Source: Bacteroidales bacterium (GTDB lineage: Bacteria > Bacteroidota > Bacteroidia > Bacteroidales > UBA932). From it: a DNA stretch of 64,000 bases. Under the pieces are notes generated by a model. That model was not told the DNA's origin. It did not search any database and worked only from the letters and a program-made list of their open reading frames with translations. Of this stretch, positions 26,211 to 35,567 are shown in pieces (the first letter of the stretch is position 1; each line of letters starts with the position of its first letter). Location: the NCBI GenBank assembly GCA_017519865.1, contig JAFWRQ010000030.1, positions 62,001 to 126,000 on the forward strand. The letters run 5' to 3'. The position numbers and the translations under genes were made by a program.

Positions 26211-27809
26211 TTATTTCCTGATGAAGAACCGCACTGCCAGTGCGAGAAGGAGCAGAAGGAAGACGAAGGTGCAGATCCTGCCGGCGATGTCTCCGTGCTC
26301 AGCGAAGAACGTGACCCTGGAGTTGAAGTTCACACTTCCCTCCAGGGTTGTCTTTTCCCACCACGGGCCACGCTCCAGGATGCGGCCTTTCTGGTCTATG
26401 AAGCAGGAGATGCCGGTGTTGCCGCAGCGGGCGATGTCGCGCCTGAGCTCTATGGCGCGCAGCGCCGAGTAGCTCAGGTGCTGCCTGTAGCCCGGGGTAT
26501 TGCCCCACCAGGCATCATTGGTGATGACTGCCAGGAACTTCGCACCCTTGCGGACATACTCCGTGCAGTATTCGCCATAGACCGATTCGTAGCATACGGC
26601 GCAGCCGTAGGGGACGTCGAAGGCGTGAAGCAGGGTCACCTCCGGCTGGCCTACGCAACGGCCGATGGAGGCGCCCAGGAGGCGCGCAAGCGGCAGTATG
26701 ACCTTGGGATAGGGAGTCAGTTCGGTGCCCACGACAAGGCGGCTCTTATGGAAGATCTCGGTGGTCCCGTCGGGTTTGAGGCTGAGGGCGGAGTTGTGTG
26801 CCTCTATCCAGCCTCCCTGGTCGAGTTTGTAGTCGCTGGGGTTGCGGGGCTCCGCATCGGAATAGTACTCCCGTGAAGATGCTCCGAAGAGCATCTCCGT
26901 GCCGGGATGCTCGTTCAGCAGCTGGACGAAGCGTCTCCAGGTGGAACTGGTCTCGTAGGCGCCTACGACGATGTCGTTGGTGAAGGTCTCCGGGGCGACT
27001 ATCAGGAGAGGCTCTCCCGACGTCCTGGAGGCGAGAGCCTGCTCTGCTATGTCTGTGAGGATGGCGTTCTGCTGGCTCTGGTTGAGGAGCTGGAACTTCT
27101 GGTAAGGGTCGATGTTGGGCTGGCAGACGAGAACGTCGAGGCTGCCTTCCGAGACTTCCTTATAGCGGCTTCCGATCACGGCGGACGTGACCGCAGGGCC
27201 TATGAGCAGCAGCGCGATGCCGCTGACGGCGGCGATGCGAGCCTTGGCGTTCCAGCGCTCCGTGCGACGCTCCCGCAGGGCGGTGAGGAAGCCGAACAAC
27301 GCAAGGTTGCAGGCCCAGATCCAGAGCGATCCGCCGAGCGTGCCGGTATACTCGTACCACTGCGCCAGCCCTGTCGAGCGGGCGAATGCATTGCCCAGCA
27401 CGAGCCAGGGCCAGGAAATCTGCGCGCTGAAATATGCCCTCTCCCAGGCAATCCACATCGTGGCGAGGAAGATATAGGGCAGGGGACCGTCCATTTTCTT
27501 CCTCGAGAGGCGGAACAGCCCGAAGACCAGCGACATCTGCAACGCATTCGCCAGCACGGCGAAGATGCCGCCGCCTACCGTGGCCCAGCAAACCCAGAAA
27601 GTGGTGAAGGCGTTCCACAGGACGAACGCTCCGTAGTGCCACGGCCATAGGCGCCTGATGCCTGCGGCGGAGGCCCTGCGCTCCATTTCAAGCAGGGGGA
27701 TGAAACCGAACAGTGCCAGGAAACCGGTGTGGGGGACGAGCCACGGCAGGCTCATCATGACTGCGAAGGCAAGCGCGAGTGCCGCCAGTGTCTTATTGTG
27801 TCTGGGCAT
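26211..27809 (-). CDS. lnt: Apolipoprotein N-acyltransferase
   Basis: Inner-membrane enzyme that adds the third acyl chain to lipoproteins, fitting the many lipoproteins in this window. 532 residues. The N-terminal 200 residues are hydrophobic with several helices. The periplasmic nitrilase-type domain shows the Glu (IVAPETFTND), Lys (near RLVVGTELTPYP) and Cys (GCAVCYESVYGE, near 403) triad, plus NDAWWGNTPGYRQHL. A final membrane helix ends the chain. Divergent from the PASTA gene. Confidence 0.93.
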   Translation of the reverse strand: MPRHNKTLAALALAFAVMMSLPWLVPHTGFLALFGFIPLLEMERRASAAGIRRLWPWHYGAFVLWNAFTTFWVCWATVGGGIFAVLANALQMSLVFGLFRLSRKKMDGPLPYIFLATMWIAWERAYFSAQISWPWLVLGNAFARSTGLAQWYEYTGTLGGSLWIWACNLALFGFLTALRERRTERWNAKARIAAVSGIALLLIGPAVTSAVIGSRYKEVSEGSLDVLVCQPNIDPYQKFQLLNQSQQNAILTDIAEQALASRTSGEPLLIVAPETFTNDIVVGAYETSSTWRRFVQLLNEHPGTEMLFGASSREYYSDAEPRNPSDYKLDQGGWIEAHNSALSLKPDGTTEIFHKSRLVVGTELTPYPKVILPLARLLGASIGRCVGQPEVTLLHAFDVPYGCAVCYESVYGEYCTEYVRKGAKFLAVITNDAWWGNTPGYRQHLSYSALRAIELRRDIARCGNTGISCFIDQKGRILERGPWWEKTTLEGSVNFNSRVTFFAEHGDIAGRICTFVFLLLLLALAVRFFIRK

Positions 27810-27833
27810 GTCTTTTCAATAAATGGACATGAA

Positions 27834-27841
27834 CAAATATA
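27834..27841 (-). promoter_or_regulatory. -7 box for lnt
   Basis: TATATTTG on the minus strand, 24 bases before the lnt ATG. No -33 at the standard distance. Confidence 0.45.
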
Positions 27842-27853
27842 ATGAATTATTTG

Positions 27854-27861
27854 TAACTTTG
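27854..27861 (+). promoter_or_regulatory. -7 box for the PASTA-rluD operon
   Basis: TAACTTTG, 20 bases before the PASTA gene ATG. It is 12 bases from the lnt box on the other strand, so the two promoters overlap. Confidence 0.45.
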
Positions 27862-27881
27862 CGAGGATATAAGAGACTAGC

Positions 27882-28667
27882 ATGGAAGAAAATACCAATA
27901 CCAAGAAATTCTGGGTCCTCAGGAACCTCGTCGGCGCCGTGCTCTTTTTCGCGGTACTCGCCTTCGTCGTAAACCTCCTTCTTGGGATCTTCACCCATCA
28001 CGGAAAGGTCCTGCAGGTGCCCGACATGGTCGGCGTTTCCGTCCGCGAAGCGGACCGCCTTGCCGATTCCGCAGGAGTGCGCATCGACGTCGTGGACTCC
28101 ATCTACGTCCGCGGCATGGCAAAGGGCGCCGTCTACAAGCAGAATCCCGCCGCCGGCGCCAGCGTCAAGCGCGGCCGCCGCATCCTGCTCACCATCAACG
28201 CCACCGTACCCAAGAAAGTTACCATGCCCAATCTCGTAGGGTATTCCATGCGCCAGGCCAAGGCCGAACTCTCCACCCGCGGCCTCAATCTCGGCAAGCT
28301 CATCTACGTCAGTGACATCGCCACCAACAACGTCCTGAAGCAGCAGTACCGCGGCCGCGACATCGCTGCCGGCAGGAGCGTTGAGAGCGGCTCGGACATC
28401 GACCTCGTAGTCGGTCTCAACGACACCGACAACCGCACCTACATCCCCAAGGTCACGGGCATGAAATACATCCGCGCCGTGGACGTCGTGCACGAGAACT
28501 CCCTGAACATCAGCAGGCTGATGTTCGACGAGAGCGTCCGCAACTACAACGACTCCACCAACGCCGTGGTCTATCGCCAGAGTCCCGCCCCTTCACAGGC
28601 CCCGACCCCCATGGGCTCCGACGTCACCCTCTACCTTACGGTCAATCCCGAGCGCATCCCCAAATAA
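27882..28667 (+). CDS. Membrane-anchored PASTA-domain protein
   Basis: 261 residues. One membrane helix (about 11-37) anchors a periplasmic part made of three PASTA repeats: about 43-108 (VPDMVGVSVREADRL), 110-180 (MPNLVGYSMRQAKAEL) and 186-257 (IPKVTGMKYIRAVDVV). PASTA domains bind peptidoglycan or muropeptides in other proteins, so a cell-wall role is likely. There is no kinase or transpeptidase domain. rluD follows after 5 bases; this pairing recurs in Bacteroidetes. Confidence 0.88.
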   Translation: MEENTNTKKFWVLRNLVGAVLFFAVLAFVVNLLLGIFTHHGKVLQVPDMVGVSVREADRLADSAGVRIDVVDSIYVRGMAKGAVYKQNPAAGASVKRGRRILLTINATVPKKVTMPNLVGYSMRQAKAELSTRGLNLGKLIYVSDIATNNVLKQQYRGRDIAAGRSVESGSDIDLVVGLNDTDNRTYIPKVTGMKYIRAVDVVHENSLNISRLMFDESVRNYNDSTNAVVYRQSPAPSQAPTPMGSDVTLYLTVNPERIPK

Positions 28668-28672
28668 CAGCC

Positions 28673-29734
28673 ATGGCTGACTACTCCGACGAAGAGCTGG
28701 ACATCCTCCCCGGTGACGAGGAGCAGGGAATGTTCGAGCATTTCCGCTTCCTGGTCGACAAGGGCCAGGAGCCCATGCGCGTGGACAAATACATGTCCTC
28801 GCACATGGAGGACACTTCGCGCCACCGCATCCAGTGCGCCATCAAGGAGCAGTACGTCCAGGTCAACGACAAGGTCGTAAAAGCCAATTACATAGTGCGC
28901 CCCGGCGACGTCATCCGCTTCGTGATGCCGTACCGCCGCCGCGGCCTTGAGATACTTCCGCAGGACATCCCTCTCGACATAGTCTATGAGGACGAAGACC
29001 TGCTCGTCGTGAACAAGCCCGCCGGTATGGTAGTCCATCCCGGCCACGGGCATTTCGAGAGCACACTCGTCAACGCCCTGGCTTTCCACCTAGGCATCTC
29101 CCAGGGGCCCGAGGCCGAGGACGAGCGCATGGGCATCCTCGTCCACCGCATCGACAAGGACACCTCCGGCCTGCTGGTCGTCGCCAAGAACGACGAGGCC
29201 CAGTTGAACCTGGCCCGCCAGTTCTTCGTCCACAGCATCGACCGCCTCTACGTCGCGGTCGTGTGGGGGAACATCAAGGAGGACGAGGGCACCATCGACG
29301 CCAACATCGGCCGAGACCCTTCCGACAGGCTCCGCTTCAAGGTCTATGACGATCCCGAGAAGGGCAAGCACGCCGTCACCCACTACCGTGTCCTGGAGCG
29401 CTTCGGCTTCGTCACGGTCGTTGAATGCCGTCTGGAGACCGGCCGCACGCACCAGATACGCGTGCATATGTCCTCAATCGGCCACCCCCTCTTCGGCGAC
29501 GACCGTTACGGCGGCACCGAGATCCGCAAGGGCACGATCTACGCCAAGTACCGCCAGTTCATCCAGAACTGCTTCGAACTGTGCCCCCGCCAGGCCCTGC
29601 ACGCCAAAGTCCTGGGCTTCGACCATCCCCGCACGCGCAAGCGCGTCCGCTTCGATTCGGAGCTCCCTGCGGACATGCAGGCGCTCATCGCCAAGTGGCG
29701 GGCCTATACAAAAGAAAAAAGAGAGGAGCCCTAA
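28673..29734 (+). CDS. rluD: RluA/RluD-family RNA pseudouridine synthase
   Basis: Isomerises uridines in 23S rRNA. 353 residues: an S4 RNA-binding domain (about 35-95) and the catalytic domain with Asp161 in HRIDKDTSGLLVVAKN and the GRTHQIRVHMSSIGHPLFGD motif. The N-terminal 25 residues are acidic (DYSDEELDILPGDEE), a modest extension. The rluD symbol is by similarity; the exact target site is not certain. Its last 4 bases overlap the convergent rng gene. Confidence 0.9.
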   Translation: MADYSDEELDILPGDEEQGMFEHFRFLVDKGQEPMRVDKYMSSHMEDTSRHRIQCAIKEQYVQVNDKVVKANYIVRPGDVIRFVMPYRRRGLEILPQDIPLDIVYEDEDLLVVNKPAGMVVHPGHGHFESTLVNALAFHLGISQGPEAEDERMGILVHRIDKDTSGLLVVAKNDEAQLNLARQFFVHSIDRLYVAVVWGNIKEDEGTIDANIGRDPSDRLRFKVYDDPEKGKHAVTHYRVLERFGFVTVVECRLETGRTHQIRVHMSSIGHPLFGDDRYGGTEIRKGTIYAKYRQFIQNCFELCPRQALHAKVLGFDHPRTRKRVRFDSELPADMQALIAKWRAYTKEKREEP

Positions 29735-29753
29735 AAGAGCTTCTCTCCTTTTT
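29721..29753. terminator. Bidirectional terminator between rluD and rng
   Basis: GAGAGGAGC (29721-29729) pairs with GCTTCTCTC (29739-29747) with one wobble. T runs flank it on both strands, and it overlaps both stop codons. Confidence 0.65.
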
Positions 29754-31293
29754 CATTGTAGAATTCATACTGCAGGACGGTGAAGTCGTTGCTTTCGCTG
29801 ACTTTTACCTTGCATTTGTACTTTCTCCTCCATCTTCCGACATAGGACTGCAAACCCCTTGTCAGGTAGGCTCCCAGGATGGGACTCACTTTCAGCGTGA
29901 CGGCCTTCAGGCCGTTGTCCTTCACCAGGTCCGCGAGGTCGCGCTCGATCTGTTCGTCGATGACGGCGCTCGATGTGATCTTGCCCGTGCCGTGACAGAG
30001 GGGACAGATCTCGGCGGTGTTGATCTGGGTCGCCGGGCGGATGCGCTGGCGGGTGATCTGCATCAGGCCGAACTTGGTGAGCGGCAGCACGTTGTGCTTT
30101 GCCCTGTCGTTCTCCATGAGCTCCTGCATGTGCTTGAAGAGGCTGTTGCGGTGTTCTCCCGACGCCATGTCGATGAAGTCCACGATGATGATGCCTCCCA
30201 TATCGCGCAGCCTGAGTTGACGGGCGATCTCTTCCGCTGCAAGTTTGTTGACCTCGAAGGTGTTCTCTTCCTGGTCGGTGGTCTTCGCGCGCGTTCCGCT
30301 GTTCACGTCGATCACTCCCAGTGCCTCCGTAGTTTCGATCACCAGGTATGCGCCCTGCTTCATCGGGACCACCTTCCCGAAAGAGCTCTTGATCTGGCGG
30401 CTGACCTCGAAATGGTCGAAGATCGGTTCCTTGCCTTCGTAGAGCTTGACGATTTTCTCCTGCTCCGGAGAGATCAGGGAAATATACTTCTTTGTCTCCT
30501 CGTAGATCTTGACGTCGTTTACATGGACGTTAGTGAACGATTCGTTCAACAGGTCCCTGAGGATGGTGGTGGTTTTGGAATACTCCGTGAAGAGCAGACC
30601 GATACCCTTGTCCTTGGCGATCCTTTTCCAGGAGCTTTCCCATTTCTCTATCAGCGAGCGCAGCTCTCCGACCAGTACGGCGGCGTTCTTGCCTTCCGCG
30701 GCGGTGCGGATGATGGCTCCGTAGTTCTTGGGCAGGATGCTCCTGACCAGTGTTTCAAGCCTTTTCTTCTCTTCCTTCGAAGAGATTTTCTGGGATATGC
30801 TCACCTTCTCGGCGAAGGGGAGCAGTACAATGTTACGTCCTGCCAATGAAATTTCCGCAGTCAGACGCGAACCTTTCGTGGAGATGGGCTCCTTGACGAT
30901 CTGGGCGATCACCATCTGCCCTACCTTGAGTACATCCTCGATGTGGCCTTCCTTCGCCAGGACAGGTCCGATCTTGATGCTGGAGTAGAGCTTGTGCAGA
31001 TCGGTGTTCGGATTGGACTTCTTGACAAACTCGTCGAACGAGTTGAAGAAGAGTCCCAGATCCAGGTAGTGGATGAATGCTTCCTTGGAGTCTCCGATGT
31101 CGACGAACGCTGCATTGAGCGCCGGCATGACTTTCTTGACCCTTCCGAGGAAGACGTCTCCGATCGAAAAAGTGTGACCCTGACTGGATTCCTTGTTGAG
31201 CTCGATCAGCCTGTGATTCTCCATCAAGGCGATCTGGACCTCCTTCGAACCTACGTCTACTATGAGGTCTTTTTCCGATTTCTCAGTTTCCAT
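29731..31293 (-). CDS. rng: Ribonuclease G/E family endoribonuclease
   Basis: Endonuclease for 5S/16S rRNA maturation and mRNA decay. 520 residues, RNase G-sized with no degradosome tail. An S1-like domain lies near 36-130 (IGDVFLGRVKKVMPALNAAFVDIG), the DNase I-like catalytic subdomain around 290-360 carries DVNSGTRAK and GGIIIVDFIDM, and the zinc-link CPLCHGTGKI is near 430. It follows hup and the 29-residue basic protein on the same strand. Confidence 0.93.
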   Translation of the reverse strand: METEKSEKDLIVDVGSKEVQIALMENHRLIELNKESSQGHTFSIGDVFLGRVKKVMPALNAAFVDIGDSKEAFIHYLDLGLFFNSFDEFVKKSNPNTDLHKLYSSIKIGPVLAKEGHIEDVLKVGQMVIAQIVKEPISTKGSRLTAEISLAGRNIVLLPFAEKVSISQKISSKEEKKRLETLVRSILPKNYGAIIRTAAEGKNAAVLVGELRSLIEKWESSWKRIAKDKGIGLLFTEYSKTTTILRDLLNESFTNVHVNDVKIYEETKKYISLISPEQEKIVKLYEGKEPIFDHFEVSRQIKSSFGKVVPMKQGAYLVIETTEALGVIDVNSGTRAKTTDQEENTFEVNKLAAEEIARQLRLRDMGGIIIVDFIDMASGEHRNSLFKHMQELMENDRAKHNVLPLTKFGLMQITRQRIRPATQINTAEICPLCHGTGKITSSAVIDEQIERDLADLVKDNGLKAVTLKVSPILGAYLTRGLQSYVGRWRRKYKCKVKVSESNDFTVLQYEFYNEKGEKLF

Positions 31294-31335
31294 CAGGAAA
31301 TTCGCATTTTAAAGAACGTGTTTTTGTAGGTACTG

Positions 31336-31368
31336 AAAAGGGTCGGACCTGTCCGGCCAGACCCCTTT
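31336..31368 (-). terminator. Imperfect hairpin before rng, possible terminator or attenuator
   Basis: AAAGGGTC and GACCCCTTT form the base of a stem around CGGAC-CT-GTCCG. On the minus strand a short T run follows. A separate perfect 8-bp palindrome TTTAGCAG-A-CTGCTAAA lies next to it at 31371-31387. It lies between the 29-residue ORF and rng. Confidence 0.45.
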
Positions 31369-31405
31369 CCTTTAGCAGACTGCTAAAATGGCAGACCAGG
31401 AAGAA

Positions 31406-31495
31406 TTACTTCTTCTTGTGTCTATTCTTGCGCAAACGCTTCTTGCGTTTGTGCGTTGCCATCTTATGCCTCTTGTGTTTCTTTCCGTTTGGCAT
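31406..31495 (-). CDS. 29-residue Lys/Arg-rich protein, AURKAIP1/COX24 (bS22/mS38)-like ribosomal mini-protein
   Basis: A complete 29-codon frame starting MPNGKKHKRHKMATHKRKKR and ending in NRHKKK, with 20 of 29 residues basic. It lies 17 bases after hup and 110 bases before rng. The pattern of basic pairs resembles the AURKAIP1/COX24 domain of the tiny ribosomal protein bS22 in actinobacteria and mS38 in mitochondria, and near-identical 29-residue proteins are familiar from Bacteroidetes genomes. It is easily missed by gene callers with a length cut-off. Coding is likely; ribosome binding is inference. Confidence 0.72.
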   Translation of the reverse strand: MPNGKKHKRHKMATHKRKKRLRKNRHKKK

Positions 31496-31512
31496 GGTAC
31501 TAAAGATTTAAA

Positions 31513-31791
31513 TTAGTTCTCCTTGACGGCAGCAACGAAAACCTTGGCCGGCTTGAACGCGGGAATATCGTGCTCAGGGATGGTCATGGTAGTCCTCTGG
31601 GTGATGTTGCGTGCAGCCTTCTGAGCCCTATGCTTGATGATGAAGCTGCCGAAACCACGGAGATAGACCGGGTTGCCCTTTGCAAGTGAATCCTTTACGC
31701 ACTCCATGAAGGCCTCAATGACGGTCTGGACTGCAATTTTCTCAATACCAGTTGCTTTTGCAACTTCGTTTACGATTTCTGCCTTTGTCAT
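31513..31791 (-). CDS. hup: HU/IHF-family DNA-binding protein
   Basis: Nucleoid protein of 92 residues that bends and compacts DNA as a dimer. Typical features are MTKAEIVNEVAKATGI at the start, LRGFGSF at the body-arm junction, and an arm with ARNITQRTTMTIPEHDIPAFKP ahead of VKEN. It has a textbook promoter and heads a cluster with the 29-residue basic protein and rng. Confidence 0.96.
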   Translation of the reverse strand: MTKAEIVNEVAKATGIEKIAVQTVIEAFMECVKDSLAKGNPVYLRGFGSFIIKHRAQKAARNITQRTTMTIPEHDIPAFKPAKVFVAAVKEN

Positions 31792-31837
31792 GATATTAAT
31801 ATTTTGTGTATTAAAGTGTCCTTTCGAAAAGGGATTG

Positions 31838-31868
31838 CAAAAATAGGCTTATTTTTTTAATAATCAAA
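31838..31868 (-). promoter_or_regulatory. Promoter of hup
   Basis: On the minus strand TTTG (31865-31868), 19-base spacer, TATTTTTG (31838-31845): exact consensus, 46 bases before the ATG. Confidence 0.75.
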
Positions 31869-31908
31869 ATCATAAATATAAAAAACTCGCTATTTCCTAC
31901 CATTGTCC

Positions 31909-31990
31909 TGCCATACCGTTCCGATGGCATGGAGATTGACAATATAGCTATGCGTGGTACGATGTCCCGATCTCCTGCCAAATTGGCAGG
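31909..31990 (+). promoter_or_regulatory. Paired inverted repeats with TGCCA half-sites upstream of lon
   Basis: TGCCAT-N9-ATGGCA (31909-31929) and the perfect CCTGCCAA-A-TTGGCAGG (31974-31990) share the half-site TGCCA. No TAnnTTTG box occurs between hup and lon on the plus strand, so lon probably uses a different promoter or a dedicated regulator. A stress operator is an inference. Confidence 0.45.
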
Positions 31991-32020
31991 CTTGGACTTA
32001 CGTGCCTCTATTGAACGAAT

Positions 32021-34429
32021 ATGACCAACGACAAATTCAACAGCGAATTCATGCTCCCGGGCAATTCCGGAGTCAATATCATACCCGTGATGCAGGACGA
32101 GGCCCCGCTCAAGTTCAACGAGGCCGACCTGCCCTCGAAGCTGGCCATCCTGACCCTCAGGAATGCCGTCATCTTCCCGGGCACGGTGTATCCTGTCACC
32201 ATCGGCAGGGAGAAATCCATCAAGCTCATCCGCGAGGCCGAGAAGAACGACCTCTTCGTCGGCGCCGTCCCCCAGCTCGACGTGAACGTCGAGGACCCCA
32301 AGGCCGAGGACCTCAGCCCGTACGGCACGGTCGTCAAGATCGTCAAGACGCTCGAGATGCCTGACGGTACCCTCACGGCCATCCTCCAGGGATTCAAGCG
32401 CATCTCGGTGGACGGGATCATCTCCTACGACCCGTACATCACCGCGCGCGTGCATTACCTTGATGATTATATGAGCGACGAGAACTCGGTGGACAACAGG
32501 ATGATAGCCGATTCCCTCAAGGAGAAGGCCGGCTACATCATCCGCGCCTCGTCCTTCGTCACGAAGGAGGCTGTCTCCGCTCTCCGCTCCATCACCAATT
32601 TCCAGTTCCTGGTGAACTTCATCGCCACGACCATCGAGGTGGACAACTTCACCGACAAGGCCGACCTCCTGCAGTACGACGACCTCAGGGTACGTGCAAT
32701 GAAACTCCTCACCGTCCTCGACATACAGGTGGAGTTCCTTAAGATCAAGCAGGAGATCAACCAGAAGGTCAAGGGCGAGATCGACCAGCAGCAGCGCGAG
32801 TACTATCTCAACAACCAGCTCCGCACCATCCAGGAGGAGCTTGGAATGGACGAGTCCGGCGACTTCGAGAAGTTCCGCCAGAAGGCTGCGACCAAGAAAT
32901 GGCCCGCCTCCGTCCAGGAGATCTTCGAGAAAGAAATGGCCAAGCTCGAGAAGTACAATCCCAGTTCGCCCGACTACAGCATACAGTACAATTACATACA
33001 GTTCATGCTCGACCTGCCCTGGGGCGAGATGTCCGAGGATAACCTCGACCTCAAGAACGCCCAGAAGGTCCTGGACGACGACCACTATGGTCTCGAGAAG
33101 GTCAAGGACCGCATAATCGAGTACCTGGCCGTACTGAAACTCAAGGGCAACATGAAGTCGCCCATCCTGTGCCTCTACGGGCCTCCGGGCGTCGGCAAGA
33201 CGAGCCTCGGCAAGTCCGTTGCCCGCGCCCTAGGGCGCAAGTACGTGCGCATATCGCTCGGAGGCATGCACGACGAGGCCGAGATCCGCGGCCACCGCAA
33301 GACCTATGTGGGGGCACTTCCCGGCCGTATCCTGAACGGCATCTGCCGGGCCGGCACCTCCAATCCCGTCATCGTCCTGGATGAGATCGACAAACTCGCC
33401 AGCGACTTCAAGGGCGACCCTTCGTCCGCTCTCCTGGAGGCGCTCGACCCTGAGCAGAACTCCACGTTCCACGACAACTATCTGGACATCGACTACGACC
33501 TTTCCAACGTCCTGTTCATCACCACGGCCAACAATACCGCCCCCATCCAGCCGGCTCTGCTGGACCGTATGGAGATGATCAACGTCACCGGCTACCTCGC
33601 TGAGGAGAAGATTGAGATTGCCAAGAACTTCCTGCTGCCCAAGCAGTTGAAGGAGCATGGCATAGCTAAGGACGAGCTCCGCATCAGCAAACCCGGACTC
33701 GCTGCCATCGTCGACAGTTACACCCACGAGTCGGGTGTCCGCGGCCTGGAGAAGCAGATAGCCAAGATCGCCCGCGTGACCGCCAAGAAGATAGCCCTCG
33801 GCGAGGACTATCCCAAGGTCATCAAGCCCGAGCACCTCAAGGAGTATCTCGGCCTGCCGACCAACTTCCACGACCTGCAGAAGGGCAACGAGATGCCCGG
33901 CGTGGTCACCGGCCTTGCATGGACGTCCATGGGAGGAGAGATCCTCTTCGTGGAGAGCCAGGTGAGCGTCGGCAAGGGCAACCTGTCGATGACCGGTAAC
34001 CTCGGCGACGTGATGAAGGAGTCCGCCACCATCGCCTACCAGTACATCAAGGCCCATCCCGACCTCGCCGGCATCACTCCGGAGGAGTTCGCCTCCAAGG
34101 ACATCCACGTCCATGTGCCGGAGGGCGCCGTACCGAAGGACGGCCCTTCGGCCGGCATCACCATGGTCAGCTCGATGGTCTCCGCTTTCCGCGGCAAGGC
34201 CCTCAAGAGCGGCATCGCGATGACGGGCGAGATGACCCTCCGCGGCCGCGTGCTTCCCGTCGGAGGCATCAAGGAGAAGATCCTTGCCGCCAAGCGCGCA
34301 GGCGTCACCACCATCGTACTTTCGGAAGACAACAGAAAAGATATAGAGGATATCAAGGATATTTACGTAAAAGGCCTTACATTTGTATATGTCAAGACTA
34401 TCAAGGACGTAATCGACAGTATCTTCTGA
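32021..34429 (+). CDS. lon: ATP-dependent protease Lon
   Basis: Cytosolic AAA+ protease for damaged and regulatory proteins. 802 residues. N-terminal LAN domain (about 40-235, [19 protein letters not shown]), helical linker, Walker [12 protein letters not shown] near 385-395, Walker [10 protein letters not shown], and the C-terminal protease domain with Ser710 in [10 protein letters not shown] and the Lys of GGIKEK near 751-753. It heads a tight run: ung overlaps its stop by one base, then coaD. Confidence 0.97.
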   Translation: MTNDKFNSEFMLPGNSGVNIIPVMQDEAPLKFNEADLPSKLAILTLRNAVIFPGTVYPVTIGREKSIKLIREAEKNDLFVGAVPQLDVNVEDPKAEDLSPYGTVVKIVKTLEMPDGTLTAILQGFKRISVDGIISYDPYITARVHYLDDYMSDENSVDNRMIADSLKEKAGYIIRASSFVTKEAVSALRSITNFQFLVNFIATTIEVDNFTDKADLLQYDDLRVRAMKLLTVLDIQVEFLKIKQEINQKVKGEIDQQQREYYLNNQLRTIQEELGMDESGDFEKFRQKAATKKWPASVQEIFEKEMAKLEKYNPSSPDYSIQYNYIQFMLDLPWGEMSEDNLDLKNAQKVLDDDHYGLEKVKDRIIEYLAVLKLKGNMKSPILCLYGPPGVGKTSLGKSVARALGRKYVRISLGGMHDEAEIRGHRKTYVGALPGRILNGICRAGTSNPVIVLDEIDKLASDFKGDPSSALLEALDPEQNSTFHDNYLDIDYDLSNVLFITTANNTAPIQPALLDRMEMINVTGYLAEEKIEIAKNFLLPKQLKEHGIAKDELRISKPGLAAIVDSYTHESGVRGLEKQIAKIARVTAKKIALGEDYPKVIKPEHLKEYLGLPTNFHDLQKGNEMPGVVTGLAWTSMGGEILFVESQVSVGKGNLSMTGNLGDVMKESATIAYQYIKAHPDLAGITPEEFASKDIHVHVPEGAVPKDGPSAGITMVSSMVSAFRGKALKSGIAMTGEMTLRGRVLPVGGIKEKILAAKRAGVTTIVLSEDNRKDIEDIKDIYVKGLTFVYVKTIKDVIDSIF

Positions 34430-35097
34430 TGGACGTAAAAATAGAACAAAGCTGGAAACAAGCCCTGCAGAGTGAGTTCGACAAGCCCTACTTTGCGGAG
34501 CTTGTCCGTTTTTTGCACGAGGAGAAAGCCGGAGGGCAGGTCATCTTCCCTCCCGGCAACAGGATTTTCCGGGCATTCGAGCTCACACCGCTCGACCAGG
34601 TCAAGGTAGTGATCCTTGGCCAGGACCCGTATCACGGGTATGGCCAGGCCATGGGCCTGTGCTTCTCTGTGCCGGATGGAGTGCCGGCCCCGCCTTCCCT
34701 CAAGAACATTTTCAAGGAGATCGAGGACGACCTCGGCATCCGTATGAGCGGACGCCCCAACCTCGAGGGATGGGCGAGGCAGGGCGTGCTGCTGCTCAAC
34801 GCCGTCCTTACGGTCCGGGCTTCGCAGCCTGCCTCGCACAGCGGGATAGGCTGGCAGCAGTTCACAGACTCCGTCATCCGATGCATCAACGACCGCTGCG
34901 AGGGCGTGGTATTCCTCCTCTGGGGGAACTACGCGCGCGCAAAGCGCGAACTCATCGACACCTCCAGGCACTACGTGCTGGAGGCGGCGCATCCTTCGCC
35001 CCTCGCGCGCGGCGCCTTCTTCGGCTGCAGGCATTTCTCCCGTACCAACGACATCCTTGTCCGTCAGGGCAAAACCCCCATTGATTGGCAGTTATGA
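34429..35097 (+). CDS. ung: Uracil-DNA glycosylase
   Basis: Removes uracil from DNA in base-excision repair. 222 residues, family 1. Catalytic Asp66 in [11 protein letters not shown], the uracil-specificity stretch [16 protein letters not shown], and His188 in HPSPLARG, the minor-groove loop. The ATG overlaps the lon stop (TGATG), and its own stop overlaps the coaD start by 4 bases. Confidence 0.96.
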   Translation: MDVKIEQSWKQALQSEFDKPYFAELVRFLHEEKAGGQVIFPPGNRIFRAFELTPLDQVKVVILGQDPYHGYGQAMGLCFSVPDGVPAPPSLKNIFKEIEDDLGIRMSGRPNLEGWARQGVLLLNAVLTVRASQPASHSGIGWQQFTDSVIRCINDRCEGVVFLLWGNYARAKRELIDTSRHYVLEAAHPSPLARGAFFGCRHFSRTNDILVRQGKTPIDWQL

Positions 35098-35564
35098 AAA
35101 AGACAGCATTCTTCCCGGGATCGTTCGACCCCTTTACCGCAGGCCATCTCAACATACTCAAGAGGGCCCTCACAATGTTTGACGAGGTCGTCATCGCCGT
35201 CGGTATCAACCAGGACAAGCGCGGCTTCTTCGACATGGACCAGCGCATGGACATCATCCGCCAGGCCACGGCGGGCATCGAGGGCGTGAGCGTCATCAAG
35301 TATGACAGCCTAACCGTCGATGCGTGCCGCCAGCTCGGCATCCACCATATAGTGCGCGGCGTGCGCAACATGCTCGATTTCGAGAACGAGCGCGCCATCG
35401 CCGACGCCAACCGCCGCATAGCGCCTGAGATCGAGACGGTGATAATCCCTACTGCACAGGAGTTTGCGCACATATCCTCGTCCGCGGTACGCGACATCCT
35501 CAAGCATAAGGGCGACACGAGCCTCTTCCTGTCGGAGGGCGTAGTGCTCCCGGAAGTCGAATAA
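35094..35564 (+). CDS. coaD: Phosphopantetheine adenylyltransferase
   Basis: Penultimate step of coenzyme A synthesis: 4'-phosphopantetheine + ATP to dephospho-CoA. 156 residues from the ATG at 35094 ([18 protein letters not shown]), which overlaps the ung stop as ATGA; an in-frame ATG three codons earlier is less likely. The nucleotidyltransferase TxGH motif ends at His18, and the C-terminal ISSSAVRD motif is present. Confidence 0.96.
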   Translation: MKKTAFFPGSFDPFTAGHLNILKRALTMFDEVVIAVGINQDKRGFFDMDQRMDIIRQATAGIEGVSVIKYDSLTVDACRQLGIHHIVRGVRNMLDFENERAIADANRRIAPEIETVIIPTAQEFAHISSSAVRDILKHKGDTSLFLSEGVVLPEVE

Positions 35565-35567
35565 GCC

